Assembly (NCBI RefSeq): GCF_016584105.1
Contig: NZ_NRSM01000021.1
Location: 1 to 60,347, forward strand
Source: Ectothiorhodospira shaposhnikovii
GTDB taxonomy: Bacteria; Pseudomonadota; Gammaproteobacteria; Ectothiorhodospirales; Ectothiorhodospiraceae
DNA: 60,347 nt
Direction: 5' to 3'
Below are positions 42,284 to 50,862 of the stretch, one piece after another. A program made the translations under genes and the position numbers. Position 1 is the first letter of the stretch; each line of letters starts with the position of its first letter. A model generated the notes under the pieces. The model was given only the letters and a program-made list of their open reading frames with translations, was not told the origin of the DNA and searched no databases.

Positions 42284-42642
42284 CGTATCCGACGGAAAGC
42301 CCATCGACCGCAGACAATGCGTACGCCCCGCTCGCGCGCTGGCTTGCGCGTGGGCAGGCCTGGCTGGCCGACGTAAGGGTTGCCGGACTGGCGGACCCCA
42401 ACGCATCCCTCCGTGCCAGGGGGCGTGCCTGGGCAGACGAGGCCGTCCTGCTTGGCTGGACGACCGTCGCCGGGCTGGTGGATCGCAGTATGGACCTTCA
42501 GCTTGCGCCCCACGAGCGGGCCCAGGCATGGCTGGATATTACCGTATGGATTGCCACCGCCCATCGCCTCGAATCGGCCGCCATGACATTCGATCCAAAT
42601 GGCGATGAATTTTTCGTGCATTTTTCAAAAAAGCCGTTATAA
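42280..42642 (+). CDS. Small unknown protein ending the MoxR-VWA operon
   Basis: A 120-residue soluble, mostly helical protein whose ATG overlaps the SWIM gene stop (ATGA), so it belongs to the operon. It is rich in Ala, Arg and Trp (LARWLARGQAWLADVRVAGL; QAWLDITVWIATAHRLESAA) and has no cysteines. I recognise no family. Its stop codon coincides with the -10 box of the tRNA-Asp promoter, so the operon runs straight into the tRNA genes without a terminator. Confidence 0.75.
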   Translation: MTYPTESPSTADNAYAPLARWLARGQAWLADVRVAGLADPNASLRARGRAWADEAVLLGWTTVAGLVDRSMDLQLAPHERAQAWLDITVWIATAHRLESAAMTFDPNGDEFFVHFSKKPL

Positions 42643-42643
42643 T
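42638..42643 (+). promoter_or_regulatory. -10 element of tRNA-Asp/tRNA-Thr promoter
   Basis: TATAAT is followed by the GC-rich discriminator GCGCCTCC, typical of stringently controlled stable-RNA promoters, 36 bases before tRNA-Asp. The -35 is poor (CGTGCA at 17-bp spacing). The hexamer includes the TAA stop of the preceding gene. Confidence 0.7.
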
Positions 42644-42678
42644 GCGCCTCCATCGTACAGCGATACGATGAACAGCTT

Positions 42679-42755
42679 GGAGTGGTAGTTCAGTTGGTTA
42701 GAATACCGGCCTGTCACGCCGGGGGTCGCGGGTTCGAGTCCCGTCCACTCCGCCA
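42679..42755 (+). tRNA. tRNA-Asp (GTC)
   Basis: Seventy-seven bases starting GGAGTGG and ending CCACTCC-GCCA with an encoded CCA. The anticodon loop is CTGTCAC with GTC at 34-36, the D arm is TAGTTCAGTTGGTTAGAAT, and the T arm is CGCGGGTTCGAGTCCCG. The fold is canonical. Confidence 0.97.
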
Positions 42756-42811
42756 TTTTTACAGGCTCTGATGCGTTCTGCTTTCAGGGTCTGGATTGTT
42801 TTACTTGTCTT

Positions 42812-42886
<75 letters not shown>

Positions 42887-43052
42887 CCCCCTCCCGCACT
42901 TTTCGTATTTCCCCTGCCCGAAGTTCCAGGTAACTGCATCCATGGTCTTCAGACTCGCGCCGGTTTAGGGCATCATGTCCCGAGGGACATCCGGTGGATT
43001 GGGGTATGGTTCAACACCTGATGTCGCTTTCTGATCCGGAAAGGGGCGATCC

Positions 43053-43847
43053 ATGAATCAAAGGGTATTTGTTGAAGATCTGGCCATCCTGCTTGTTGAG
43101 CCTTCCCGCACACAGCGCCAGATCATCACTAAGTTGCTTTCCCAGGGCAATATCCAAAAGATCGAAGCCGTCGACAGCGTCACTGCTGCCCTTGAACTCA
43201 TGGCTTCCTACATTCCCGATCTTTTGATTTCCAATTTCTACATGCCTGAAATGGAGGCCCCCGAATTTTTTGCCCGCCTGTCGGAAGATGACCGTCTGAC
43301 CGATATTCCGAAAATGGTGATCTCCAGTGAGCAGGACCATGACAAGCTGGATGCGGTGCGTCAGTGCGGTGTGCTGGCCTTGTTGCCCAAACCTTTTGAT
43401 CGTGCCGATCTGGAGCGCGCCCTGACGGTGACCCTGGACTACCTGGAGGCGGAAGAGCTGACCCTGGATCACAGGGACATCATGGATGTGAGGGTTCTGC
43501 TGGTGGATGACTCGCGCATGGCCCGAAATCATTTGCGTCGTGTCCTTGAGCATGTGGGGATTCAGCATATCGACCAGGTGGAAAACGGTGCCCTGGCCCT
43601 GGAGCAGCTCGGGAACAGTGAATATGACCTGGTGGTGACGGACTACAACATGCCGGTCATGGACGGTCAGGCGCTGGTCAATGAAATCCGCAACAATCCG
43701 GCCTATGTCCACATTCCCGTGATGATGGTGACCTCCGAATCGGATGAGGCGCGTCTATCATCAGTGAAAAAAGCCGGAGTATCGGCCATATGTGACAAGC
43801 CGTTTGAAGTCGATCAGGTGCGCAAGCTGCTTTCAAGGATCATCTGA
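43053..43847 (+). CDS. Double receiver-domain response regulator
   Basis: Two CheY-like receiver domains and no output domain in 264 residues. Receiver 1 (about 8-130) lacks the phosphorylation aspartate: the expected D is N in ISNFYMPEM, although the switch lysine is kept (LLPKPF). Receiver 2 (about 145-264) is complete: LLVDDSRMARN, acceptor Asp in VVTDYNMPVMDG, Thr in MMVTSES and Lys in CDKPF. It looks like a CheY-type signalling protein with a pseudo-receiver. The next gene, 63 bases on, may encode its phosphatase or partner. A GGAAAGGGGCG ribosome site is present. Confidence 0.88.
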   Translation: MNQRVFVEDLAILLVEPSRTQRQIITKLLSQGNIQKIEAVDSVTAALELMASYIPDLLISNFYMPEMEAPEFFARLSEDDRLTDIPKMVISSEQDHDKLDAVRQCGVLALLPKPFDRADLERALTVTLDYLEAEELTLDHRDIMDVRVLLVDDSRMARNHLRRVLEHVGIQHIDQVENGALALEQLGNSEYDLVVTDYNMPVMDGQALVNEIRNNPAYVHIPVMMVTSESDEARLSSVKKAGVSAICDKPFEVDQVRKLLSRII

Positions 43848-43910
43848 TCCTGTTTTACGCGATGGCCTGCTTCAGGGATGGCATGGTTCCATGGTCGGGG
43901 GAGGGGAGTG

Positions 43911-44459
43911 ATGTCTGATGCAACGAAGTCGCCATCAAGGGCGGGTAATCCTGATCTGGACTGGAGTCAGGTGCGGGAGACCGTGATGATGCTTCACCTT
44001 GCGGTGGCCCAGATTGAGCGAACCATGTGTGATGGTGATGAATCCGTTAACACCCTCGCGCGTTCCTTCAGTTCCATGGTGGGCAAGAGTCAGAGCATTC
44101 ATGCCGCGGCGGTGAATCTCCCCGAGGGTCGGGAAAGGGAAACCATTTTGAACAATTGCCAGGCCATTGAGGCCAGCATGGACGAAGCTATAGTGGCTTT
44201 CCAGTTTTACGATACGCTGACACAGCGTCTGACCCATATCGGTAACAGCCTTGATGATCTGGCCCGCCTGGTGGCCGATCCGGAGCGGCTTTACAACCCT
44301 TATGAGTGGCATGGGTTGCAGCGTTCGATTCGCTCAAAATACACCAATGAGGCTGATCGCAGGATGTTCGATGCCATCCTGGGTGGGGCCAGTATCAAGG
44401 ATGCCATGGAGACGTCTGCGCCCGCGGCGGGGAAAGGCACGGATATCGAGTTTTTCTGA
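43911..44459 (+). CDS. CheZ-like helical protein (putative)
   Basis: A 182-residue, mainly helical protein with start at 43911 behind GAGGGGAG. The long helices around FQFYDTLTQRLTHIGNSLDDL (about residues 98-118) recall the CheZ core, where an Asp-x-x-x-Gln pair removes phosphate from CheY; here D and Q lie in FYDTLTQR. The acidic-aromatic tail (GTDIEFF) could bind a receiver as the CheZ tail does. Pairing with a receiver protein supports such a role, but overall similarity to CheZ is not clear by eye. Confidence 0.5.
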   Translation: MSDATKSPSRAGNPDLDWSQVRETVMMLHLAVAQIERTMCDGDESVNTLARSFSSMVGKSQSIHAAAVNLPEGRERETILNNCQAIEASMDEAIVAFQFYDTLTQRLTHIGNSLDDLARLVADPERLYNPYEWHGLQRSIRSKYTNEADRRMFDAILGGASIKDAMETSAPAAGKGTDIEFF

Positions 44460-44485
44460 TCCTGGAAGCTTTGGCAACGTTCAAT

Positions 44486-44525
44486 GCAAAAAGGCGGTCA
44501 CGTGGAAACGTGACCGCCTTTTTGC
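44486..44525. terminator. Bidirectional intrinsic terminator
   Basis: AAAAAGGCGGTCACG and its exact complement flank a 6-base loop, giving a 15-bp stem with T-runs on both strands. It ends the receiver/CheZ-like operon on the plus strand and the tRNA-Val transcript on the minus strand. Confidence 0.93.
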
Positions 44526-44533
44526 ATGAATTC

Positions 44534-44610
44534 TGGTAGGCGCGATTGGACTCGAACCAACGACCCCCACCATGTCAAGGTGGTGCTCTAACCAGCTGAG
44601 CTACGCGCCT
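44534..44610 (-). tRNA. tRNA-Val (GAC)
   Basis: On the minus strand, 77 bases with acceptor AGGCGCG/CGCGCCT and encoded CCA. The anticodon loop TTGACAT gives GAC, flanked by CCACC/GGTGG. The D and T arms match the E. coli GAC-type tRNA-Val closely. Confidence 0.97.
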
Positions 44611-44628
44611 GTCGTTGTTGAAGGGCGC

Positions 44629-44656
44629 ATTATACAGTCTGTCCCTGGTGTGTCAA
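44629..44656 (-). promoter_or_regulatory. tRNA-Val promoter
   Basis: On the minus strand TTGACA (44651-44656) and TATAAT (44629-44634) are both perfect consensus hexamers, spaced 16 bp, followed by the GC-rich discriminator GCGCCC, as expected for a strong, growth-rate-controlled promoter. Confidence 0.92.
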
Positions 44657-44772
44657 ATATTTTTTCAAGTTATTGATATCGCGAAAAACTCCAGTATGAA
44701 TGATGCACTGTGCCGGGAACTGCGGGTGGATCATCCCGACATAGGGCGGCCGGGTGTGGTGCCAGAGACTGA

Positions 44773-44793
44773 ATTCCCCGCTTGCGCGGGAAT
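44773..44793. repeat. REP-like palindrome
   Basis: ATTCCCCGCTTGCGCGGGAAT, an imperfect copy of the dispersed palindrome, lies between tRNA-Val and cysA, about 50 bases after the cysA stop. Confidence 0.7.
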
Positions 44794-44843
44794 GACAGGT
44801 GACTCGTGTGGAAATGACATGGGTTTACTTCGGCTTCACCAGT

Positions 44844-45920
44844 TCAGCTGGCCCGCGCCCCGTTGTCCATAAAGACACGGCTGTTGAGCGGCCTCACCCA
44901 GGTGTCCGAGCCCCGGGACAAGCCCAGGGACCTGAGCCGGCTTTTGGGCAGCTCGGCGTGGATCAGGTCCTTGCCGCCCGCCACCTTGAGTTCGAGGCGG
45001 GCGGTTGGCCCGACCACCGTGATGCCTTCGATCACGGCCGCCAGTGCGCCTTGTGCGCTGCCGTCCGGCAGGATCTCGATGTCGTGGGGACGGACATAGG
45101 CCAGTCCGTGGCCTTGCGGCTGATCTTCCGGTGTTGAAGTGGGCAGGGCCAGATCGCCGATGCGGGCCTGTCCGTCCTGGACCCGGGCGTGGAACAGGTT
45201 GACCTGGCCCAGGAAGCTGAACACGAAGGGATTGGCGGGGTGATCGTAGACTTCTTCCGGCGTGCCTTCCTGTTCCACCCGGCCCTGGTTCATCACCACG
45301 ATCCGGTCCGATACCTCCAGGGCCTCTTCCTGGTCATGGGTGACGAACACACTGGTGAGATGGATCTCGTCGTGGAGGCGGCGAAGCCAGCGCCGCAGTT
45401 CGGCGCGCACCTTGGCGTCCAGTGCGCCGAAGGGTTCATCCAGCAGCAGCACCTTGGGTTCCACCGCCAGGGCGCGGGCCAGGGCGATGCGCTGCCGCTG
45501 CCCGCCGGAGAGCTGGGAAGGAAGGCGGTTGGCGGTCCAGTCCAGCTGTACCAGTTCCAGCAGGCGCATGACCCGTGTACGGATCTCGGCCTTGCCGGGT
45601 CGCAGACGCCGGGGTTTGACGGTGAGGCCGTAGGCCACGTTGTCGAACACGGTCATGTGCTTGAACAGGGCGTAATGCTGGAACACGAAGCCGACGCCCC
45701 GCCGACTGACATGGACATCGGTGGCATCCTCGCCATGGAAACGGATGCGTCCCGAGTCGGGAAATTCCAGGCCGGCGATGATGCGCAGCAGGGTGGTCTT
45801 GCCGGATCCGGAGGGACCCAGCAGGGCGGTGAGCTGACCCTCGGGAAGGGACAGACTGACGTCGTCCACGGCCGTGAAATGGCCGTAGCGCTTGTTAATG
45901 TGCTCGATTTCAATGCTCAT
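44844..45920 (-). CDS. cysA: Sulfate/thiosulfate ABC transporter ATPase
   Basis: A 358-residue ATPase starting [13 protein letters not shown] at 45920. Walker [10 protein letters not shown]-loop FVFQHYALF, signature LSGGQRQR, Walker [12 protein letters not shown] and H-loop VTHDQEEA are intact, followed by a C-terminal regulatory domain (YVRPHDIEI). The CysA subgroup energises sulfate import for cysteine synthesis, in line with the two permease genes and sulfate-binding protein gene before it. Last gene of the operon. Confidence 0.93.
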   Translation of the reverse strand: MSIEIEHINKRYGHFTAVDDVSLSLPEGQLTALLGPSGSGKTTLLRIIAGLEFPDSGRIRFHGEDATDVHVSRRGVGFVFQHYALFKHMTVFDNVAYGLTVKPRRLRPGKAEIRTRVMRLLELVQLDWTANRLPSQLSGGQRQRIALARALAVEPKVLLLDEPFGALDAKVRAELRRWLRRLHDEIHLTSVFVTHDQEEALEVSDRIVVMNQGRVEQEGTPEEVYDHPANPFVFSFLGQVNLFHARVQDGQARIGDLALPTSTPEDQPQGHGLAYVRPHDIEILPDGSAQGALAAVIEGITVVGPTARLELKVAGGKDLIHAELPKSRLRSLGLSRGSDTWVRPLNSRVFMDNGARAS

Positions 45921-45967
45921 GGGCTGTCCGCGGGATGTGGTCTGTCTGAAGGTGAAAAGGGTCGGGG

Positions 45968-46855
45968 TCACGCTGCTGCCGGGTGGCGTTGGCGTTCATC
46001 ACGCCACTCCACCAGGCTCTTCACGGCGATGGTGACGATGGCCAGTCCCGCCAGCAGGGAAGACACGGCAAAGGCGGCGGTGAACAGATACTCGTTGTAG
46101 AGCACCTCGATGTGCAGCGGCATGGTGTTGGTCTCGCCGCGGATGCGTCCGGAAACGATGGCGACGGCGCCGAATTCCCCCATGGCCCTTGCGTTACACA
46201 GGATCACCCCGTAGATCACCCCCCATTTGATGTTGGGCAGGGTGACGCGCCAGAAGGTCTGCCAGCCGTTGGCGCCCAGGGTGAGGGAGGATTCCTCCTC
46301 CTCCTTGCCCTGTTGCTGCATGAGGGGGATCAGTTCCCGGGCCACGAAAGGCATTGTGCCGAAGGCGATGACGATGATGATCCCCGGCACGGCGAAGATG
46401 ATGCGCAGGTCATGTTCCGCCAGCCAGGGGCCCAGCCAGCCCTGACTGCCCAGCAGGATGACGAAGATCAGGCCCACCACCACCGGGGAGATGGCAAAGG
46501 GCAGATCGATCAGCGTGATCAGCACGGATTTGCCGCGGAACTCGAACTTGGCAATGGCCCAGGCGGCCATGACGCCGAACACCAGGTTGAGCGGCACCAC
46601 GATGGCCACCACCAGCAGGGTGAGGCGGATGGCGGCCAGGGCATCCGGTTCGGTGATGGCGGCGTACCAGACCTGCAGACCCTGCTCGAAGGCGCCGTAC
46701 AGCACCACGGCCAGGGGCAGGACCAGAAACAGGCCCAGAAAGGTCAGGGCGATGCCGATGAGCAGGCGGCGGATCCAGGCCGGCTCTTCCGTGGCCCGTT
46801 GCCAGGCGGGGGCCTCGGAAGACAGTGGGGGAATGGGGGAGGCAAGGGTACTCAT
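45968..46855 (-). CDS. cysW: Sulfate ABC transporter permease CysW
   Basis: The 295-residue inner membrane permease has six predicted helices and the EAA-type loop ([56 protein letters not shown]) that contacts CysA. The last part, [12 protein letters not shown], is strongly conserved in CysW. It pairs with CysT, whose gene ends 18 bases upstream. Confidence 0.93.
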   Translation of the reverse strand: MSTLASPIPPLSSEAPAWQRATEEPAWIRRLLIGIALTFLGLFLVLPLAVVLYGAFEQGLQVWYAAITEPDALAAIRLTLLVVAIVVPLNLVFGVMAAWAIAKFEFRGKSVLITLIDLPFAISPVVVGLIFVILLGSQGWLGPWLAEHDLRIIFAVPGIIIVIAFGTMPFVARELIPLMQQQGKEEEESSLTLGANGWQTFWRVTLPNIKWGVIYGVILCNARAMGEFGAVAIVSGRIRGETNTMPLHIEVLYNEYLFTAAFAVSSLLAGLAIVTIAVKSLVEWRDERQRHPAAA

Positions 46856-46873
46856 GGGATCTCTCCGGCGGGG

Positions 46874-47707
46874 TCAGCGGCGGGTGTAGCGGGCGGTCCA
46901 CCACTGCAGGGCATTGATCAGAAGCAGCAGTACGAAGGCGGCCAGCAGCATCACGGTGCCGATGGCGGCCGCGCCGGGATAGTCGTACTGCTCGGCCTTG
47001 GCCACGATCAGCAGCGGCGTGATCTCGGTGCGAAACGGCAGATTGCCGGCGATGAAGATCACCGAGCCGTACTCTCCCAGGGCCCGGGCGAAGGCCAGGG
47101 CAAAGCCGGTGAGCAGGGCGGGCAGCAGGGCCGGCAGGATCACCCGCCGCAGGGTGGTCAGGCGGTTTGCGCCCAGAATGGCGGAGGCCTCTTCCAGTTC
47201 CCGGTCCAGGTCTTCCAGTACCGGCTGCACGGTACGCACCACGAAGGGCAGGCCGATGTAGGTGAGGGCCACCACCACGCCCAGCTGGGTATAGGCCACG
47301 CGCAGACCCAGGATCTCCAGGTATTGCCCCACCCAGCCGGTGGAGGCGTAGAGGGTGACCAGGGCGATGCCGGCCACGGCGGTGGGCATGGCAAAGGGCA
47401 GATCCACCAAGGCGTCGATCACCCGCTTGCCGAAGAACCGGTAGCGCACCAGCACCCAGGCGACGATGGCGCCGAACACCAGGTTCAGCAGGGCGGCGAT
47501 CAGCGAGGCGCCGAAGGACAGCTTGTAGGAGGCCACCACCTGGCGGTGGCTGACGGCCTGCCAGAAATCCGCCCAGCTCATCTGGGCGGTATACAGCAGG
47601 AAGGCGCCGATGGGGATCAGCAGGATCAGTCCCAGGTAAAACAGGGTGAAACCCAGGGTGATCCCGAACCCGGGAATCACGCTGGGTTGTCGCAAGGCCA
47701 GTGTCAT
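46874..47707 (-). CDS. cysT: Sulfate ABC transporter permease CysT
   Basis: The 277-residue permease has the CysT pattern: FYLGLILLIPIGAFL near the start, DLPFAMPTAVAGIALVTLYA, and the EAA loop EEASAILGANRLTTLRRVILPALLPALLTGFALAFARALGEYGSVIF. ATG 47707 is preferred over a GTG one codon earlier because GGAG lies eight bases upstream. The second half of the membrane channel comes from CysW. Confidence 0.93.
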   Translation of the reverse strand: MTLALRQPSVIPGFGITLGFTLFYLGLILLIPIGAFLLYTAQMSWADFWQAVSHRQVVASYKLSFGASLIAALLNLVFGAIVAWVLVRYRFFGKRVIDALVDLPFAMPTAVAGIALVTLYASTGWVGQYLEILGLRVAYTQLGVVVALTYIGLPFVVRTVQPVLEDLDRELEEASAILGANRLTTLRRVILPALLPALLTGFALAFARALGEYGSVIFIAGNLPFRTEITPLLIVAKAEQYDYPGAAAIGTVMLLAAFVLLLLINALQWWTARYTRR

Positions 47708-47800
47708 CACTCACGCTCCATGAGATAAGGTTTGATCGGATCCCATCGCCCATCAGTGGGCCGGCCCCCGCGTGGGAGCCGGCCCGTCGGCGAACCGGTG

Positions 47801-48823
47801 TCAGTGGATCTCGGCCAGAATGCGGTCGAACACCCCGCCGTCGTTGAAATGGGTTTCCTGGGCATTGCGCCAGCCGCCGAACCAGTCATCCACGGTGTGC
47901 AGCTTCACTTCGGGGAAACGGTCGGAGAACTCCGCCAGAATCCCGGGATTGGAGGGGCGGTAATAGTGTTTGCCCGCCAGCCGCTGGGCCGTCTCGCCAT
48001 ACAGGAACTCCAGGTAGGCCTGGGCGGGTTCGCGGGTGCCCTTGCGGTCCACGTTGCGATCCACCACGGTCACCGGCGGTTCGGCCAGGATGCTCACCGA
48101 TGGCACCACGATTTCGTACTGACCCCGACCCAGCTGTTCCACGGAGAGGAAGGCCTCGTTCTCCCAGGCGATGAAGACGTCGCCGATGCGCCGCTGCACG
48201 AAGGTGTTGGTGGCGCCGCGGGCCGCGGGATCCAGCACCGGCACATTGGCGTAGATGTCCCGTACGAATTCGTAGGCCTTCGCCTCATCGCCATACTTTT
48301 CCAGGGCATACCCCCAGGCCGCCAGGTAATTCCAGCGGGCGCCGCCGGAGGTTTTGGGGTTGGGGGTGATCACCTGGACGTCCTTGCGCACCAGGTCATC
48401 CCAGTCGCGGATGTTCTTGGGGTTGCCGGCCCGCACCAGCAGGACGATGGTGGAGGTATAGGGAGAACTGTTTTGCGGCAGGCGGGTTTGCCAGTCTTCG
48501 GGGATGAGTTGGGCCCGGTCGTGCAGGGCATCCACGTCGTAGGCCAGGGCCAGGGTCACCACGTCGGCATCCAGGCCGTCGATCACCGAGCGGGCCTGGG
48601 ACCCGGAGCCGCCGTGGGACATGCGCACGGTGACCCGCTGACCTGTTTCGGCCTCCCAGTGGGCGGCGAAGGCGTTGTTGTATTCCCGATAGAACTCCCG
48701 GGTGGGGTCATACGAGACATTCAGCAAGGTGACGGCCTGCTGGGCCAGGGCACCTCCTGACAGCCCCAGTGCCAGGGCGGTGACGCCGGAGAGGGCGAGG
48801 CGGGAAAAACGGGATCTGGGCAT
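47801..48823 (-). CDS. sbp: Periplasmic sulfate-binding protein
   Basis: A 340-residue binding protein with signal peptide (about 1-27, cleaving at ALA-Q). Mature strings [45 protein letters not shown] and [20 protein letters not shown] are the Sbp/CysP hallmarks that hold sulfate by backbone NH groups. First gene of the operon sbp-cysT-cysW-cysA, 93 bases before cysT. Sbp and CysP differ in thiosulfate preference, and the sequence alone does not settle which is meant. Confidence 0.93.
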   Translation of the reverse strand: MPRSRFSRLALSGVTALALGLSGGALAQQAVTLLNVSYDPTREFYREYNNAFAAHWEAETGQRVTVRMSHGGSGSQARSVIDGLDADVVTLALAYDVDALHDRAQLIPEDWQTRLPQNSSPYTSTIVLLVRAGNPKNIRDWDDLVRKDVQVITPNPKTSGGARWNYLAAWGYALEKYGDEAKAYEFVRDIYANVPVLDPAARGATNTFVQRRIGDVFIAWENEAFLSVEQLGRGQYEIVVPSVSILAEPPVTVVDRNVDRKGTREPAQAYLEFLYGETAQRLAGKHYYRPSNPGILAEFSDRFPEVKLHTVDDWFGGWRNAQETHFNDGGVFDRILAEIH

Positions 48824-49230
48824 GATGAAAGGACTCCGTCAGTGTTGTCATGGGTTGGGAAACATTGAATCCGTCGTCTTCCGTCATCCCTGCATCATGA
48901 GGCCGTGACGGAATTTTCAGCCTGTGCAACTGGTGGATTCCCGCTTTCGCGGGAATGACGCACAGCCGGGAACCCGCCGTGGTTGTCCTTGCTGCGGCTT
49001 ACCGCTTGGGCGGGAATGACGGATTCAGGCCTCCTTGAATATTTCTTTTTTTTCTATCAATGAGAGATTTCTTGCGCTTGATTGAATATCAAAAGGCGTG
49101 CCAATTGGATAAATCTATAAATAACAATACGTTATCGCTACCAGTCAGAGGTTCGATGGAAAGAGTTGTTTTATAAAACGATTTTCTGGTGATATAAAAC
49201 GCAAAAGCTTTTTATTTGGTGATAATCCTG
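48824..49230. other. Divergent spacer between sbp and sigma-54 activator gene, with REPs
   Basis: About 400 bases without a gene. A perfect REP-like palindrome (ATTCCCGCTTTCGCGGGAAT) lies at 48937-48956 and a degenerate copy at 49001-49020. The stretch 49030-49220 is strongly AT-rich and contains the inverted repeat TTGAT-N5-ATCAA (49078-49092), one base too long for an FNR site, possibly an operator for the adjacent regulator or CysB. No convincing sigma-54 -24/-12 promoter was found. Confidence 0.55.
48937..48956. repeat. REP-like palindrome
   Basis: ATTCCCGCTTTCGCGGGAAT is a perfect 8-bp-stem palindrome with TTTC loop, same family as 30919-30938. A decayed second copy (ACCGCTTGGGCGGGAATGAC) follows at 49001-49020. 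Confidence 0.7.
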
Positions 49231-50781
49231 ATGGAATCCTTGTTGCTGACTGTTTGGCACGAAGTGGCCTCCCATGAACCCATCGCTCCCAGGCTGGAAC
49301 GCTTGCGGGATGCCCTGCGGTTGCAAGTGCCGATGCGCCAGCTGCAGTTGTTCCAGCTTCAGGATCGGCATCGTCTTACCCAGGTGGCCTGTGCGGTCGC
49401 GGGGTCGACGAACTGCACCCCGCCGACTCTGGAAATCCCGGGGGTCGGGGAGTGGTGCCGCACCGGAGACATGCTGGATCTGAGGGGGGAGGGAAGGTCG
49501 TCTCCCATGGAACGCGTCTTCGCGGCCCTGCACGACGGGGTGGCGCTGATCTGCCCCCTGAGAATTCAGAACCAGCCCGTGGGCGTGCTGCTGGTGGTAC
49601 CGGAGTCCCGGAGCGGTCTCGCCCCGGAACAGCGTGAGTGGCTGGAAGCCCTGGCCCTGCCCATGGCGGTGATCCTGGAGCGGCATCTGGAAGCCCGCGC
49701 CCGGGATGCCCTGGAGCGGGCCGTCAGGGCGGATCAGCAGGCCCTGGAACAGCGGCTGGGCGGGCGCACGGACGATGGACGTATCGTCGGGGCCGAGGGT
49801 GATTTAAGACCCGTGATGGAGCGGGTCATGCTGGTGGCGGATGCCGATCTGTCGGTTTTGTTGCTGGGCGAGACGGGGTCGGGCAAGGAGGTCATCGCCA
49901 GGGCTATTCATGAAGGTTCCCGGCGTTGCGGGGCCCCGTTTGTTCGTGTCAATTGCGGTGCGATCCCGGCGGAGCTGATCGACTCCGAACTGTTCGGCCA
50001 CGAGCGCGGCAGTTTCACCGGTGCGGTATCCCGGCGGCAGGGGTGGTTCGAGCGGGCGGACGGGGGCACCCTGTTCCTGGACGAGATCGGTGAACTGACC
50101 CATGCCGCCCAGGTGAGACTGCTTCGCGTGCTACAGGAGGGGGTGATCCAGCGGGTAGGCGGTCACGACACGGTGCCGGTGGATGTGCGCATCGTGGCGG
50201 CCACGCACCGGGATCTGGCCGCCATGGTGGCGGCCGGGAGCTTCCGGGAAGATCTCTGGTATCGGGTGGCGGGTTTCCCCATCCATATTCCTCCTTTGCG
50301 CCACCGTACCAATGACCTGCCCGCCCTGGCGGAGCACATGGCCTGGCGTTCTGCCCAGCGTCTGGGGCTGCCGCTGGTACTTCCCACGGCGGAGGATCTG
50401 CGCCTGCTGGTGGCTTATGAATGGCCCGGGAACGTGCGGGAACTGGCGGCAGTGTTTGATCGCGCGGTGGTACTCGGGCAGGGCAAGCGGCTGGCCCTCG
50501 CTTCGGCTCTGGGGCAGGCCTTGCCGGGGAGGAACATGGTGGCGCCGCGTCCGACAGAATCCGGCCCGGGACCGGGCGGACAGGCATTCCTCACCCTGGA
50601 GCAGGTACAGCGAGCCCATATCGAGGCCGCCCTGGCCCGCACGCGGGGACGTATCTCCGGCCCCGCGGGGGCGGCGAACCTGTTGGGCCTCAACCCGAAC
50701 ACGCTACGCTCCAAGATGCGCAAGCTGAAGGTGCGCCGGGCGGAGTTCGATGGATGGGCCGATGACGGGGTATGGCGTTGA
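49231..50781 (+). CDS. Sigma-54-dependent activator (NorR-like architecture)
   Basis: The 516-residue regulator has an N-terminal GAF-like sensor (about 1-165), a AAA+ sigma-54 activation domain (about 190-425) and a C-terminal Fis-type helix-turn-helix (GAANLLGLNPNTLRSKMRKL). Walker A is GETGSGKE, Walker B is GTLFLDEIGEL, and the sigma-54 contact loop reads GSFTGA instead of the usual GAFTGA. The layout is that of NorR and similar nitric-oxide or aromatic sensors, but the ligand cannot be read. No sigma-54 promoter or obvious target is beside it; nnrS lies 4 kb downstream. Confidence 0.85.
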   Translation: MESLLLTVWHEVASHEPIAPRLERLRDALRLQVPMRQLQLFQLQDRHRLTQVACAVAGSTNCTPPTLEIPGVGEWCRTGDMLDLRGEGRSSPMERVFAALHDGVALICPLRIQNQPVGVLLVVPESRSGLAPEQREWLEALALPMAVILERHLEARARDALERAVRADQQALEQRLGGRTDDGRIVGAEGDLRPVMERVMLVADADLSVLLLGETGSGKEVIARAIHEGSRRCGAPFVRVNCGAIPAELIDSELFGHERGSFTGAVSRRQGWFERADGGTLFLDEIGELTHAAQVRLLRVLQEGVIQRVGGHDTVPVDVRIVAATHRDLAAMVAAGSFREDLWYRVAGFPIHIPPLRHRTNDLPALAEHMAWRSAQRLGLPLVLPTAEDLRLLVAYEWPGNVRELAAVFDRAVVLGQGKRLALASALGQALPGRNMVAPRPTESGPGPGGQAFLTLEQVQRAHIEAALARTRGRISGPAGAANLLGLNPNTLRSKMRKLKVRRAEFDGWADDGVWR

Positions 50782-50862
50782 GGAAATCTTCGCAGTCCCT
50801 GTTCGGATTTGATAGAGGTGACGGCGGTAATGGAGGCAACATCACCATTATTGCCGCAACCA

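Noticed and set aside
49078-49092. FNR site before the sigma-54 activator
   Set aside because: TTGAT and ATCAA are separated by five bases, not four; kept only as an unassigned inverted repeat.
49253-49270. Sigma-54 -24/-12 promoter (TTGGCACG)
   Set aside because: Lies within the regulator's coding region and the -12 GC element does not match.
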